From JASEGV01 sp947085405 (lineage in GTDB: Bacteria; Bacteroidota; Ignavibacteria; UBA10030; BY39), in assembly GCA_947085405.1 (NCBI GenBank), contig CAMTWO010000039.1:1-64000 (forward strand): a stretch of DNA of 64,000 nt, written 5' to 3'. This document shows, piece by piece, positions 26,037-34,577 of the stretch. The translations under genes were made by a program, and so were the position numbers. Position 1 is the stretch's first letter, and each line of letters starts with the position of its first letter. A model generated the notes under the pieces. That model was not told the origin of the DNA and made no database searches. It saw nothing but the letters and a program-made list of their open reading frames with translations.

Positions 26037-26885
26037 TTATTTTATTTCAAAATATTCTGGCTTACTCAATCTATTACATTCCACCTTTATCTTACACGCA
26101 GCTCCTTTAATTGTTATTACAAATGAAGGGTCGTATGCTGCTGTAGTTGAGTACGAAAAATAAAAATATTTTTTGTTCTGACTATCTCCGCTTTCAATAC
26201 CACTCTTAGATTCACCCATAGTTTCGGTTGGGAGGACATCAATATCGGCGATTATCGCATTACTTATTTTATCTATTTCAGCAGAGATTATCATGCGTCC
26301 TAATTGTTCATCTTTATTTCTTTTATAATATATTGTTAAATTATATCCACCATTTATTTTCTCAATTTTGTGTGATACATATGTTAGCATCATTGGTTTG
26401 ATTGATTCTTTAACATCATTAATTTCTTTCCTGAACTGCACTAACGCAGAACTGGTATCAAGATTAGGATATTTTTCTGTAGCAAGTTTTATAAATGGCG
26501 ATATTTGTTGATTCAATTCAAAAAGTTGTTTTTGTAAGAAAAGATTTTGTTCTTTGAGGTTTAGATAGCTATTTGATGTTAATAATATATTGCTTTCAGA
26601 ACTGCCTTTCAAAACTGCATATTGTGCTTTGAGTGTATCGTATTGAGATTTTAATGTATCATACTGCAATGTAGTGTCATGTGCGTATTTATTTGATGCT
26701 GCAATTTTATCATTTGCTTGCTTATTATTTGAGATAGTTAATATTATCTGGAACGCAAATATGACGAATATTAAAACACCAACAATAATATAATATATTG
26801 TCTCATTCCGAAATCTCTTTTTAAAAACATCTTTAAATAGTGCAAGGAATAAGATGGCTATTTGACTAATTATTTCTGCTATCAT
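26037..26885 (-). CDS. Membrane-anchored coiled-coil protein of unknown function
   Basis: Not recognised. It has 282 residues. One or two N-terminal hydrophobic segments (about 5-18 and 30-51, IYYIIVGVLIFVIFAFQIIL) anchor it. A coiled coil with a repeated QYDTLK unit follows at about 70-130, then a mixed beta-rich domain at about 165-282. The soluble domain probably faces the periplasm. It sits among toxin-antitoxin, restriction and GIY-YIG genes, so an accessory or defence role is possible but unproven. Confidence 0.65.
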   Translation of the reverse strand: MIAEIISQIAILFLALFKDVFKKRFRNETIYYIIVGVLIFVIFAFQIILTISNNKQANDKIAASNKYAHDTTLQYDTLKSQYDTLKAQYAVLKGSSESNILLTSNSYLNLKEQNLFLQKQLFELNQQISPFIKLATEKYPNLDTSSALVQFRKEINDVKESIKPMMLTYVSHKIEKINGGYNLTIYYKRNKDEQLGRMIISAEIDKISNAIIADIDVLPTETMGESKSGIESGDSQNKKYFYFSYSTTAAYDPSFVITIKGAACKIKVECNRLSKPEYFEIK

Positions 26886-27513
26886 TGTAATTTAACCTCT
26901 CATTGAATTAGAGAAAATTTCTACTTAAGTTTATATTTTACCAAACTGAATTTAACAAATATTTTATCACAATTCAAGAGAAAAACACATAAAGAAAATT
27001 GAAAGGATTCACTCAGGAACGATTAAGTTTATATTACATCGGCTTTTTATTTAAAAGAGGGTTGACTTTTATTGCAGAGGTTCTTACCATTCAACCATAA
27101 TTAACCGCTACAAAAACGTTTTTAGTTTAAAAATTATTCATTTTATACAAATGTAAGTCGACGAACCTCGTCGACCTACCAAAATATTTTTATTAATATC
27201 TGAAGAAGACCGTTGAAAGGCAAAGAATAAAAAAGAGAATTTACTTTGTAATATCCCTTTAACAAAATACTTTTCGTGAACGGAACACCTACATAATAGC
27301 GGGCCGAAGCTCTGTCCGCGCGCTATTTTTTGGTAGGAGCGCACAGACAGGCTTCATTTAAAGCATCACGGGAGGAATGATACTTACCCTTGAATTATGA
27401 ATCCAGAAATAATTTTCCACTTCGCTATTCGACATTCGGTCGACGACTCCCGACGGGTCGGGTCATCGACGACTCGTCGAGTGTTCATTATTCATTAACT
27501 CCTTTATACTGTG
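26886..27513. other. Gene-free stretch with several palindromes
   Basis: No credible gene is seen in these 628 bases. Structures present: hairpin GTCGACGA/TCGTCGAC at 27157-27175, similar in style to the tRNA-Phe terminators; an AAGC..CTGTC..GCGCGCT stem pairing with AGCGCACAGACAG..CTT at about 27307-27354; and GTCGAC/GTCGTCGAG-rich text at 27431-27482. The run CGCTATTTTTT at 27321 could end a short plus-strand transcript. Confidence 0.5.
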
Positions 27514-27587
27514 TGGGCCCTGTAGGACTTGAACCTACGACCCGCAGATTATGAGTCTGCTGCTCTAACCAACTGAGCTAAGGGCCC
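27514..27587 (-). tRNA. tRNA with CAT anticodon (probably Ile2, possibly Met)
   Basis: The minus strand gives a 74-base cloverleaf: acceptor GGGCCCT/AGGGCCC, D arm GCTC/GAGC, anticodon stem GCAGA/TCTGC around CTCATAA, T arm CGTAG/CTACA-type pairing, discriminator A. The GACTCATAATC text is typical of tRNA-Ile2, whose C34 is modified to lysidine to read AUA. An elongator Met tRNA cannot be ruled out. Confidence 0.9.
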
Positions 27588-27776
27588 TTTAAATTTTTAT
27601 TTAACAGCCAAAATATACTACTTATAGGCATAAAAAACAAGAATTTCTTATTTTTTTTTAAAAGGTTGGAGAATAGGGAATAATTTGTTATATTGAATCG
27701 AGTAATTTCACTCCTAATTTCTCAGATTTACTCATTTCAATAGTTTAATTTTCAACTTAATTATTAAAGGTAAGTT

Positions 27777-28202
27777 ATGGGTAAAAGTAAAATATCGTTG
27801 CGACAATGTATTCATTGCAGTTTAACTACAAAGATGGTAATGGTTGGTGAAATGGCAGGTGTTACAGATAAGATCTGGTACCGCTGCCCTCGATGTCATC
27901 ACTTGTCATTATTGAGTCCGATTGTCGAGAGCGGAACTGATAGCACAGTAAACGGAGAAAAAATACAAAAAAATTACAATCCGGAAATTACTTACACACT
28001 TGGTGAAAGAATTTTTCACGACGCACTGAATGACTTCGGGAAAGTAATTAAAAAAGAAACAACGTCCGACGGAAGCCATGCAATAATTGTAAAGTTTGAG
28101 AAAGCCGGCGAGCGCCGATTAATAGAAAACTATAAATTAGAAAATGTATTCGAAAATGAAATTTCAGAAACAAATATCCCACATCGAGAGGAGGTGAATT
28201 GA
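27777..28202 (+). CDS. Zinc-ribbon protein with a UvrD-tail/Tudor-like module, upstream of rpsU
   Basis: A 141-residue protein. Cys pairs CIHC (12-15) and CPRC (38-41) form a zinc ribbon. Residues about 73-125 (TLGERIFHDALNDFGKVI, then IIVKFEKAGERRLIENYKLE) resemble the small beta-barrel found at the UvrD C-terminus and in CarD-like proteins that contact RNA polymerase. Its stop touches the rpsU start, so the two are translated together. This suggests a role in transcription or translation control, but the family was not named with certainty. The ATG lies after AAAGG. Confidence 0.6.
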   Translation: MGKSKISLRQCIHCSLTTKMVMVGEMAGVTDKIWYRCPRCHHLSLLSPIVESGTDSTVNGEKIQKNYNPEITYTLGERIFHDALNDFGKVIKKETTSDGSHAIIVKFEKAGERRLIENYKLENVFENEISETNIPHREEVN

Positions 28203-28403
28203 TTGATCGGCATCAATATTCAAGATCACGAGAATATCGACAAAGCTCTTAGAAGATTTAAGAAAAAATATGAACGATCAGGCGTACTGAAAGAATTTAA
28301 GAAAAGGACTTTCTTTACGAAACCTTCTGTCAAGAAACGAATGGCAAGAATAAAAGCAGTTCGCAGAGCTTACAGAACACGAATGGAAGAAACATCTATG
28401 TAA
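28203..28403 (+). CDS. rpsU: Ribosomal protein bS21
   Basis: A small basic 30S protein that helps initiation. It is 66 residues, the usual length, with the family pattern ENIDKALRRFKKKYE and a basic C-terminal helix. The start is TTG at 28203, directly after the TGA of the upstream gene, with a strong GAGGAGG Shine-Dalgarno about 7 bases before it. This spacing decides the start. A terminator follows. Confidence 0.93.
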   Translation: MIGINIQDHENIDKALRRFKKKYERSGVLKEFKKRTFFTKPSVKKRMARIKAVRRAYRTRMEETSM

Positions 28404-28408
28404 TCGAA

Positions 28409-28441
28409 AACCCTACCTCAATCATACAGGTGGGGTTTTTT
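28409..28441 (+). terminator. Rho-independent terminator after rpsU
   Basis: Arms AACCCTACCT (28409-28418) and AGGTGGGGTT (28428-28437), with one G-T pair, are followed by six T. It lies between convergent genes and could also serve the minus-strand dipeptidase gene. Confidence 0.85.
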
Positions 28442-29630
28442 ATTTTAATACCTTTTCAATTACTCTTAAAAAATTTCCACCTAAAATTTTCCGAATATCA
28501 TTTTCCGAGTATCCGCGTTTTACTAACTCTTTCGTGATCTCAGGATAATACGATACATCGTCTAATCCTTTTGGCGTAACTCCGATGCCATCGAAATCTG
28601 AGCCTAGCCCAACATAATCAACCCCGACAAGTTTTACGATGTAATCCAAATGGTCAACTAAATCGCTTATGGTTGGTAGTATCTTGGCATATTCTTCTTT
28701 AAGCATTCTGCCAATCATTTCTTCACGCGATAAAACAGAACCTTTCCACGATTTTTTTAAAGAGTTTATTTTTTTATCGTGTCGCTGACGCATGGCTTCT
28801 GCTTTTTTACCAAATCCTTTATCCAAAAAATACGGGGCAAAGTTAACAGCCACCAACCCGCCTGTGTTGGCAATTGCTTTAATTTGGTCGTCCTTCAGAT
28901 TTCGCCAGTGCTGAAAAATTTTCCAGACGGATGAATGAGAAGCGATGATCGAATTTTTTGAAGTTTCAATTATATCCCAAAAAGTTTTCTCGCCAGCGTG
29001 CGAAACATCGATTATAATTCCGAGTTCGTCCATCCGTTTAACAAACCTTTTACCAAGCTCTGTTAAACCTTTATGGTGAATTTTTTTGGAAGTGTTTGTT
29101 TCATCCTCGGCAGAAGTTGCCCAACTCGTACTATTGTTCCAGGTAGGCATTATCGAACGAACCCCCTTGGAATAAAAATAATCAAGATTCTGAATCGAAT
29201 CGCCGAGTGGATGAGCTCCTTCCATACTTATGAGAAGCGCTATTTTTCCTTCTTTACGCATCTTTTCAAGGTCAGAGGCGGTCAGTGCAACTTGTATGGA
29301 TGCGGGATATTTTTTAGCAAAATCTAAAAGAGCTTCGATTTGGCTGTTTGCCTGATTGAAATAAGATTTCGATTTAGAAGCCGGAGGAACCCACACCGAG
29401 AAAAACGAGGCATCAACACCGCCCGATTTTAAACGCGGAATATCGATGTGTCCTTTTGTAGTTTGCAATCCTAAATCTTCGCCCTCTAACAACCGGTGGA
29501 CAGCATCGTTATGTCCATCGAAGACGTATGCATCGTGGTGGATTTTTTTATAATTCAGATATGTTTGAAAAGCTGTGAGAGAAAAAAGTATCAAAGTTAT
29601 TAACCCGATTTTAAAAAATTTAATGAACAT
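28440..29630 (-). CDS. Membrane dipeptidase (peptidase family M19)
   Basis: A zinc dipeptidase of 396 residues with an N-terminal signal or anchor segment (residues about 5-22). Metal and active-site motifs are FDGHNDAVH, SMEGAHPLG, DVSHAG, ASHSSVW and GSDFDGIG, all in family order. It likely cleaves short peptides, possibly cell-wall-derived, in the periplasm. It stands alone. Length and motifs are complete. Confidence 0.93.
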   Translation of the reverse strand: MFIKFFKIGLITLILFSLTAFQTYLNYKKIHHDAYVFDGHNDAVHRLLEGEDLGLQTTKGHIDIPRLKSGGVDASFFSVWVPPASKSKSYFNQANSQIEALLDFAKKYPASIQVALTASDLEKMRKEGKIALLISMEGAHPLGDSIQNLDYFYSKGVRSIMPTWNNSTSWATSAEDETNTSKKIHHKGLTELGKRFVKRMDELGIIIDVSHAGEKTFWDIIETSKNSIIASHSSVWKIFQHWRNLKDDQIKAIANTGGLVAVNFAPYFLDKGFGKKAEAMRQRHDKKINSLKKSWKGSVLSREEMIGRMLKEEYAKILPTISDLVDHLDYIVKLVGVDYVGLGSDFDGIGVTPKGLDDVSYYPEITKELVKRGYSENDIRKILGGNFLRVIEKVLK

Positions 29631-29649
29631 AAATAAATTTGAGATTGAT

Positions 29650-29690
29650 AAAAAAATAAAAGGAGGCTTGTGTTATATCAAGCCCCCTTT
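29650..29690 (-). terminator. Terminator of the Hc1-like gene
   Basis: Arms AAAGGAGGCTTG (29659-29670) and CAAGCCCCCTTT (29679-29690) have one mismatch. On the minus strand the hairpin is followed by a T-rich run. Confidence 0.8.
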
Positions 29691-29710
29691 AATTGGAACA
29701 TATGTAAAAC

Positions 29711-29917
29711 TTACATAGTCGGCGTAGTATCGCCGCCTGGTGTTTCCGTAGTCTTCAATTCCTGAACTTCCTTACGGATTTCTTGTGCTTTCCGTTTAAT
29801 TTCGTTCATAGCTTTTCGGACGCGTGTTCCGGCAGACTTGTTTCCTTTGTCGTAGAATTTTACAAAATCTTTTTCGAAACTTGCAACCAGGTCTCGTAAT
29901 TCATTATATCGGCTCAT
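29711..29917 (-). CDS. Histone H1-like DNA-binding protein Hc1
   Basis: A 68-residue helical, Lys/Arg-rich protein. The pattern ELRDLVASFEKDFVKFYDKG then SAGTRVRKAMNEIK matches the Hc1 family found in Bacteroidota, Chlorobi and Chlamydiae, thought to bind and compact DNA. The C-terminal tail is short and acidic rather than the long basic tail of chlamydial Hc1. An own promoter is likely, since it has its own terminator and neighbours are spaced. Confidence 0.88.
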   Translation of the reverse strand: MSRYNELRDLVASFEKDFVKFYDKGNKSAGTRVRKAMNEIKRKAQEIRKEVQELKTTETPGGDTTPTM

Positions 29918-29984
29918 TAAAACCTCCTTATGGTTTGTTATTGTTTAGTATGAATTAATTTAATTATTTGAATCAGTGAATTAA

Positions 29985-31148
29985 TTACTTCTTGTGTAGC
30001 TTTTCGTTCTTAATGTACTCCTGATAAAGGTTATCCATTAATTTTTTTCTTGAATGATAAAGTTTCTTTAAAGGTCGTGGTTTTGCTTTTGTAAGCACAT
30101 ACGATGTAATTATCGGAAGTGCAACTGTGGAATCGTTGTAAACTACTACAGTGTCGGGAAGTTGATTCGGGTCAACTTTTCCCCAGCTTACAGCTTCCGA
30201 AGGTGTAGCGCCCGACAAGCCACCTGTATCGGGACGTGCATCGGTTATCTGTAAAAAGTAATCGTGCCCTTTTTCGTCAATCTTTAAAACTTCTTGCAAC
30301 TGCGGTTCAGTTTGAAGCATAAAGTTTTTTGGTGAACCGCCGCCCAAAATAAAAACACCACTCTTACCGCCGCCTCGTTTGGCATTCAATACTATCGCTG
30401 CTGTTTCGTTCACATCTTGAAAAACATCTAACTTGAAATTAGTTTCTCCTAACTTAATTGCTGCAATGTTCATCCCAATCGAACTATCGCCGGGCGAGGG
30501 AGTATAAACCGGAACGCCATACAAATAAGCTGCAGCCAATATACTGTGATTTTTGATTCCTAAAAATTTTTCGCGTTCGTAAACAAACTTCCCAATCAAG
30601 TAGTGCAATTCGGAAGTTCCCATTTCTTTATCGAATTCTGGAAATTTGAAAATCTCTCTGAAAAATTCATCCGTCGAAAGTAAAACGTTATAATCAAACA
30701 AAACGTCATATATCCGAACAACACCTTCATCTCTTAAAATCCGATCATCGATAAACGGTGTGCCCCGGTGCATACTCAAGCCAAGTGCAAAATGTGCATC
30801 GTGATATAAATTTGCCCCTGTCGAAACTAACCAGTCAACAAATCCGGCTTTCATTAAAGGGACGATGCAAGTTCCCCCCAAACCGGCAGGAGTCAGTGCA
30901 CCTGTTAAACTCATTCCGATTGTAACATCTTTTTTTAACATCTTTTGAGTAAGCAAATGGCAAGCTTCACGCAAACGAGCAGCATTGTATGCCTGAAAAT
31001 ATTCATCTACTAATGTTGTAATTGTAACATCACCCGGTATCGGTTTTTGAGTGATTTGTTTCCCTCGAAGATATTGTGTTTTAGCTGACTTCACTTGTAT
31101 AATAGTTTTATGCGATACAAATATTATAAATTTTAAAGAATTACGCAA
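29985..31148 (-). CDS. Deoxyhypusine synthase family protein
   Basis: A 387-residue Rossmann-fold enzyme. GMSLTGALTPAGLGG, WLVSTGANLYHD, GGGSPKN and DARPDTGGLSGATPSEA fit the family. Bacteria lack eIF5A, so bacterial members are expected to make other polyamine products, for example homospermidine, from NAD and spermidine or putrescine. The exact reaction is not readable here. The first 30 residues from 31148 look unlike the family, so translation may begin later at a non-ATG codon. It stands alone; no polyamine gene is adjacent. Confidence 0.85.
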   Translation of the reverse strand: MRNSLKFIIFVSHKTIIQVKSAKTQYLRGKQITQKPIPGDVTITTLVDEYFQAYNAARLREACHLLTQKMLKKDVTIGMSLTGALTPAGLGGTCIVPLMKAGFVDWLVSTGANLYHDAHFALGLSMHRGTPFIDDRILRDEGVVRIYDVLFDYNVLLSTDEFFREIFKFPEFDKEMGTSELHYLIGKFVYEREKFLGIKNHSILAAAYLYGVPVYTPSPGDSSIGMNIAAIKLGETNFKLDVFQDVNETAAIVLNAKRGGGKSGVFILGGGSPKNFMLQTEPQLQEVLKIDEKGHDYFLQITDARPDTGGLSGATPSEAVSWGKVDPNQLPDTVVVYNDSTVALPIITSYVLTKAKPRPLKKLYHSRKKLMDNLYQEYIKNEKLHKK

Positions 31149-31370
31149 GTAAAATCTTTCATTTTTTAAAGATTTTAGGGAATATTTTTGAAAACTGCCG
31201 AATACAAGCTATTTTTGAGGTTTTTAAAATCTTTATTTTTTAGCTTTTTTAGTAGATTTATCAGTTTTTATGAAACATGGTGAAATATGAGGACTTGAGA
31301 GAGTATCCTTTCCCTTTTTATGAAGCTTACGAAAATTAACGCAACGATGTGATTACGATATATCGTTTAA
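31149..31370. repeat. Intergenic DNA with a 9-base inverted repeat
   Basis: AAAATCTTT and AAAGATTTT, about 31152-31177, flank an AT centre just upstream of the deoxyhypusine-synthase-like gene and could be an operator. Nothing else is seen. Confidence 0.4.
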
Positions 31371-32129
31371 CTATCCGCACAGCACACTACCGCCGTTTAC
31401 ATTCAGAATTTCGCCAACGATATTATTGGATAATTCGGAAGCGAGAAAAATAATGGGACCTGCAATTTCTTCAGGTGTTGCTATTTTTCCGCGAGGAATG
31501 GTGTAGCTCAAAACTGCCTTGTAATTTTTATCTTTAAAAACGGGCTTAGTCATATCGGTTATGACCCAACCGGGTGCAACGCAATTTACCCAGATACCAC
31601 TGCGTATCAATTCGGCACCTAACGATTTCGTAAAAGCAATTACTCCCCCTTTTGATGCGGCATAATGCGAGTGATGCGCCTCGCCACGTTGTCCTGCAGT
31701 GCTGGCTATGTTTATTATCCGTCCGTAATTATTATTTTTCATTACAGGCACAACTGCTTTGCACATATTGAATGTGCCTTTCAGGTTTACGTCTATAGTT
31801 TCGTCCCAGATTTCCTCCTCAAGGTATTCCACCGATCCTTCGGTCCAAACGCCCGCGTTATTCACAAGAATATCAACCTTGCCAAATTTCTTTTCCACAA
31901 TATCTACTATTGCCTGTGCATCGTTAAAAACGGCAACATTGCCTTTAACGGCAATTGCTTTTCTTCCTGATTTTTTAATTTTTGCAACTACCGAATCGGC
32001 TGACTTTTTATCGTGCAGATAAGTAATAGCAACATCAGCGCCTGCTTTAGCAAACATAATTGCAGCAGCAGCGCCGATGCCTCGTGAGCCGCCTGTTATA
32101 AGTGCAACTTGGTTTTTTAAGTTTATCAT
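31371..32129 (-). CDS. Short-chain dehydrogenase/reductase, FabG-like
   Basis: A 252-residue SDR. TGGSRGIGAA (cofactor loop), NNAGVW, the catalytic Ser near NIASTAG and the YAASK pair (YxxxK) are all present, and the C-terminus ends NVNGGSVLCG. It likely reduces a 3-oxoacyl thioester or a similar ketone with NADPH. There is no fatty-acid operon context here, so the substrate is open. Single gene. Confidence 0.85.
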   Translation of the reverse strand: MINLKNQVALITGGSRGIGAAAAIMFAKAGADVAITYLHDKKSADSVVAKIKKSGRKAIAVKGNVAVFNDAQAIVDIVEKKFGKVDILVNNAGVWTEGSVEYLEEEIWDETIDVNLKGTFNMCKAVVPVMKNNNYGRIINIASTAGQRGEAHHSHYAASKGGVIAFTKSLGAELIRSGIWVNCVAPGWVITDMTKPVFKDKNYKAVLSYTIPRGKIATPEEIAGPIIFLASELSNNIVGEILNVNGGSVLCG

Positions 32130-32420
32130 TTTTCTTTTTCCTTATTATTCGAAATTCATTGAGAAAAATATCGAGAGGTTGTTCAAAAAGTAAGATTTCC
32201 CACTCCTCTGAACTTGTCGAATGCTCAATACAACTTATTTTCACATTTCGACAAGTTCAATGTGCGACGCCTTCGAACTTATTGGACAGCCCCGAACATA
32301 GTATTTAGAACATAAAACGTTCTTAACATCCAGCCAAAATATATGTAATAGCGGTGATTTAAACAAAATTGATTTGACAGTTAGTTCATAAAGTTTTATA
32401 TCGGAAAAAATATTTTCACC
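32130..32420. repeat. Gene-free stretch with an inverted repeat
   Basis: TGAACTTGTCGAA near 32209 pairs with TTTCGACAAGTTCA near 32246. The second arm is followed by GCCTTCGAACTTATTGG. No gene is credible in this interval. Confidence 0.5.
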
Positions 32421-32660
32421 TTGGCTTTATATCCGATGAAAATGAATATTCTCGGAAGTGCCGTGAATATGGGAATCATCATGATGAGCGGTTCAATTAT
32501 TTCACCTCCCGATGGAGCCGATGTTACCACAACAGAGGGGTTAAAAGCATCAATGCATTTATTCCAACCCAAACATTTTATTTTCCCATTTTTAGCTCAC
32601 GCTCTTGGGACGTTTGCAGGTGCTTTTCTGACAGGACTATTAGCCGTGAACCATAAATTA
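32421..32660 (+). pseudogene. Truncated membrane protein gene remnant
   Basis: Eighty residues (GSAVNMGIIMMSGSII, ASMHLFQPKHFIFPFLAH, ALGTFAGAFL, then LAVNHK) look like the middle of a conserved small integral membrane protein of Bacteroidota. The first membrane helix is incomplete and the last helices are missing; after NHKL at about 32660 the frame carries unrelated text. It is most likely a decayed gene cut on the 3' side. Confidence 0.6.
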
Positions 32661-32671
32661 TCAAACCGACA

Positions 32672-32989
32672 ATGTTTTCACTTCATATCTACACAATTAA
32701 ATATATCCTTACATTTATTTTAGCCGGTTGTTCATCCACACGTATTTTAACTCCGGGACAAGAAATATCTAAAAAGAATTATATCAGCTTTGAAAAATTC
32801 AATAAGTTGAACCATAATAAATCTCTTACCGTAATGTTGAGTGATGGAAATAATTTTCAGGCAACCGAGCTTCGTCTTGAAAACGACTCAACGTATTTTA
32901 CAAACGAAATCACTAAAATTAGGCAAAGTATTCCCACAGGAATAAAATTCATAAACCAATACATAAACTGCACAAAACACATTGTCTAA
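32672..32989 (+). CDS. Possible small lipoprotein, perhaps a fragment
   Basis: A 105-residue frame from ATG 32672. It has a hydrophobic start and a lipobox-like LAGC (Cys about 19), then a soluble part with VMLSDGNNFQATELRLEND. The C-terminus ends abruptly in sequence without family feel, and the frame sits at the break of the truncated membrane gene, so it may be the front half of a broken lipoprotein gene. No Shine-Dalgarno is clear. The text at 33030-33140 also reads like a decayed reading frame (NPTRLFANLPLFFYL), supporting a graveyard region. Confidence 0.35.
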   Translation: MFSLHIYTIKYILTFILAGCSSTRILTPGQEISKKNYISFEKFNKLNHNKSLTVMLSDGNNFQATELRLENDSTYFTNEITKIRQSIPTGIKFINQYINCTKHIV

Positions 32990-33152
32990 CAAAAATATTT
33001 ACAGGGATTTTTATACTACTAAACACGACGGTGAGCGTACATTACCCGAAAAACCAATGGGCTATCATAACCCAACCCGTTTATTTGCAAACCTTCCATT
33101 ATTTTTCTATCTTGGAAAAGAAAAGTTTTCAATCACATAATTTCAAATTAAA

Positions 33153-34343
33153 ATGGCTGAAAAAGAAAATATTGACCTATCGAAATTAAAGATAAAACGA
33201 GAGGAAGAACCCAGAACTATCGACGGTTCGCGTAAACGCAGAGGCATTTTCTTTTACATCGCCGGCGCATTGGTTTTGATGATTCCCGCTTTCTTCTTCC
33301 TAAAAGGTTTATTCACAACATCCGAAATAGTGGCGCTGACAACCGTCAGTTACATCTCACCAAATCAGGCGAGTGCGTTACTGACTGCAAGCGGTTATGT
33401 TGTTGCTCAACGCAAAGCATCCATCGCATCGAAAGCGACGGGAAGGTTGGTATATTTAGGATACGAGGAAGGCGACCGCGTTAAAAAAGGAGATATTATA
33501 GCCCGCATCGAAAGTGCCGACGTTGAAGCAGCTTTAAACCAGGCGAAAGCGAGTTTGGAAGTTTCCAAAGCCGACCGGAACGATGCTGAACAATCGCTTG
33601 CGAGGGCAAGAAAATTATTTGAAAGCAAGTTGATTTCCCAAGCTGAACTCGATGCAGCACAGGCACACCACGATCGCGTAATCGCAAATATTTCGTCAGC
33701 AAATGCAGCTATAAAAGCAGCCGAAGTTCAATTAGAGAATACTATCATCCGTGCGCCGTTCGACGGGACGATTTTAACAAAAAATGCAGACGTGGGGGAA
33801 GTTGTCGCTCCGTTTGCGGCGGGTGCAAGTTCGCGCGTTGCTGTGGTTACGATTGCAGATATGTTATCGCTCGAAGTTGAAGCAGACGTCTCCGAATCAA
33901 ATATCGAACGAATATCGGAAAACCAACCCTGCGAAATTTCTCTCGACGCATATCCCGATAAGCGTTATCGAGGTGTAGTAAACAAGATTGTTCCAACTGC
34001 CGATAGAGCTAAAGCAACCGTTCTTACCAAAATTCGTTTTTTAGAAAAGGATAGCCGCGTGCTGCCTGAGATGAGTGCAAAAGTAAATTTCTTACAAAAT
34101 ATCTCGACAGATAGTATAGATGTGAAGCCAATACTTGCAATTGATGCTGATGCAATTATGAAATTGAATGATGGAAATATAGTTTTCGTTTTTAAAGAAA
34201 ATAAAGTTGTAGGAACGCAGGTTATTACCGGCAAAAGTTTCGGAAGATTTATTGAGATTAAATCCGGTCTTTCAGAAGGTGATAAAGTAGTTTTAAAACC
34301 TTCGCAAAATCTGCGGACTGGTTCGAGTGTAACAGTTAAATAA
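33153..34343 (+). CDS. Efflux periplasmic adaptor subunit (MacA/HlyD-like)
   Basis: A 396-residue membrane-fusion protein. One N-terminal membrane segment (about 29-51) anchors it. The biotinyl-lipoyl halves flank a helical hairpin (about 115-185, rich in Ala/Glu/Lys), ending in the hallmark IRAPFDGTILTKNADVGEVV. A beta-barrel and membrane-proximal domain follow. It should link the inner-membrane ABC permeases downstream to an outer-membrane channel not encoded here. It is the first gene of a four-gene unit, separated from the ATPase by 234 bases of repeat DNA. Confidence 0.92.
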   Translation: MAEKENIDLSKLKIKREEEPRTIDGSRKRRGIFFYIAGALVLMIPAFFFLKGLFTTSEIVALTTVSYISPNQASALLTASGYVVAQRKASIASKATGRLVYLGYEEGDRVKKGDIIARIESADVEAALNQAKASLEVSKADRNDAEQSLARARKLFESKLISQAELDAAQAHHDRVIANISSANAAIKAAEVQLENTIIRAPFDGTILTKNADVGEVVAPFAAGASSRVAVVTIADMLSLEVEADVSESNIERISENQPCEISLDAYPDKRYRGVVNKIVPTADRAKATVLTKIRFLEKDSRVLPEMSAKVNFLQNISTDSIDVKPILAIDADAIMKLNDGNIVFVFKENKVVGTQVITGKSFGRFIEIKSGLSEGDKVVLKPSQNLRTGSSVTVK

Positions 34344-34577
34344 AGAGATACATCAGATAAATATAGTTATTGGTTATCGGTTGTTAGTTGTAGTATTTTT
34401 AGTTACAAGTTTTAGTTTTTTAGTTGGTAGTTTGTGGTGCTTTCCGATTAAACTATTAAACTATAACTATTAACCAATAACTAAAACAAATAACCAAAGA
34501 CTAATAACTAAAATCATAAATCCGAAATCCCCGCCCGAACGACTGAAGTCGTTCAGTCGGGCGGGTAAAATCTAAAT
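34344..34577. repeat. Intergenic inverted repeats within the efflux operon
   Basis: A long imperfect inverted repeat uses TAGTTATTGGTTA-type text on the left and TAACCAATAACTA-type text on the right (about 34367-34510). A second hairpin at 34530-34565 has arms CCCGCCCG and CGGGCGGG with an inner AACGACT/AGTCGTT stem. They may weaken or regulate read-through. Confidence 0.7.

Noticed and set aside
27138..27344. Minus-strand frame of 68 residues
   Set aside because: It reads through two intergenic palindromes and shows no protein-like composition or start signal.
27296..27400. Signal recognition particle RNA or 6S RNA
   Set aside because: The conserved SRP GGAAGG-type loop and 6S features are absent; the sequence reads better as a palindromic repeat.
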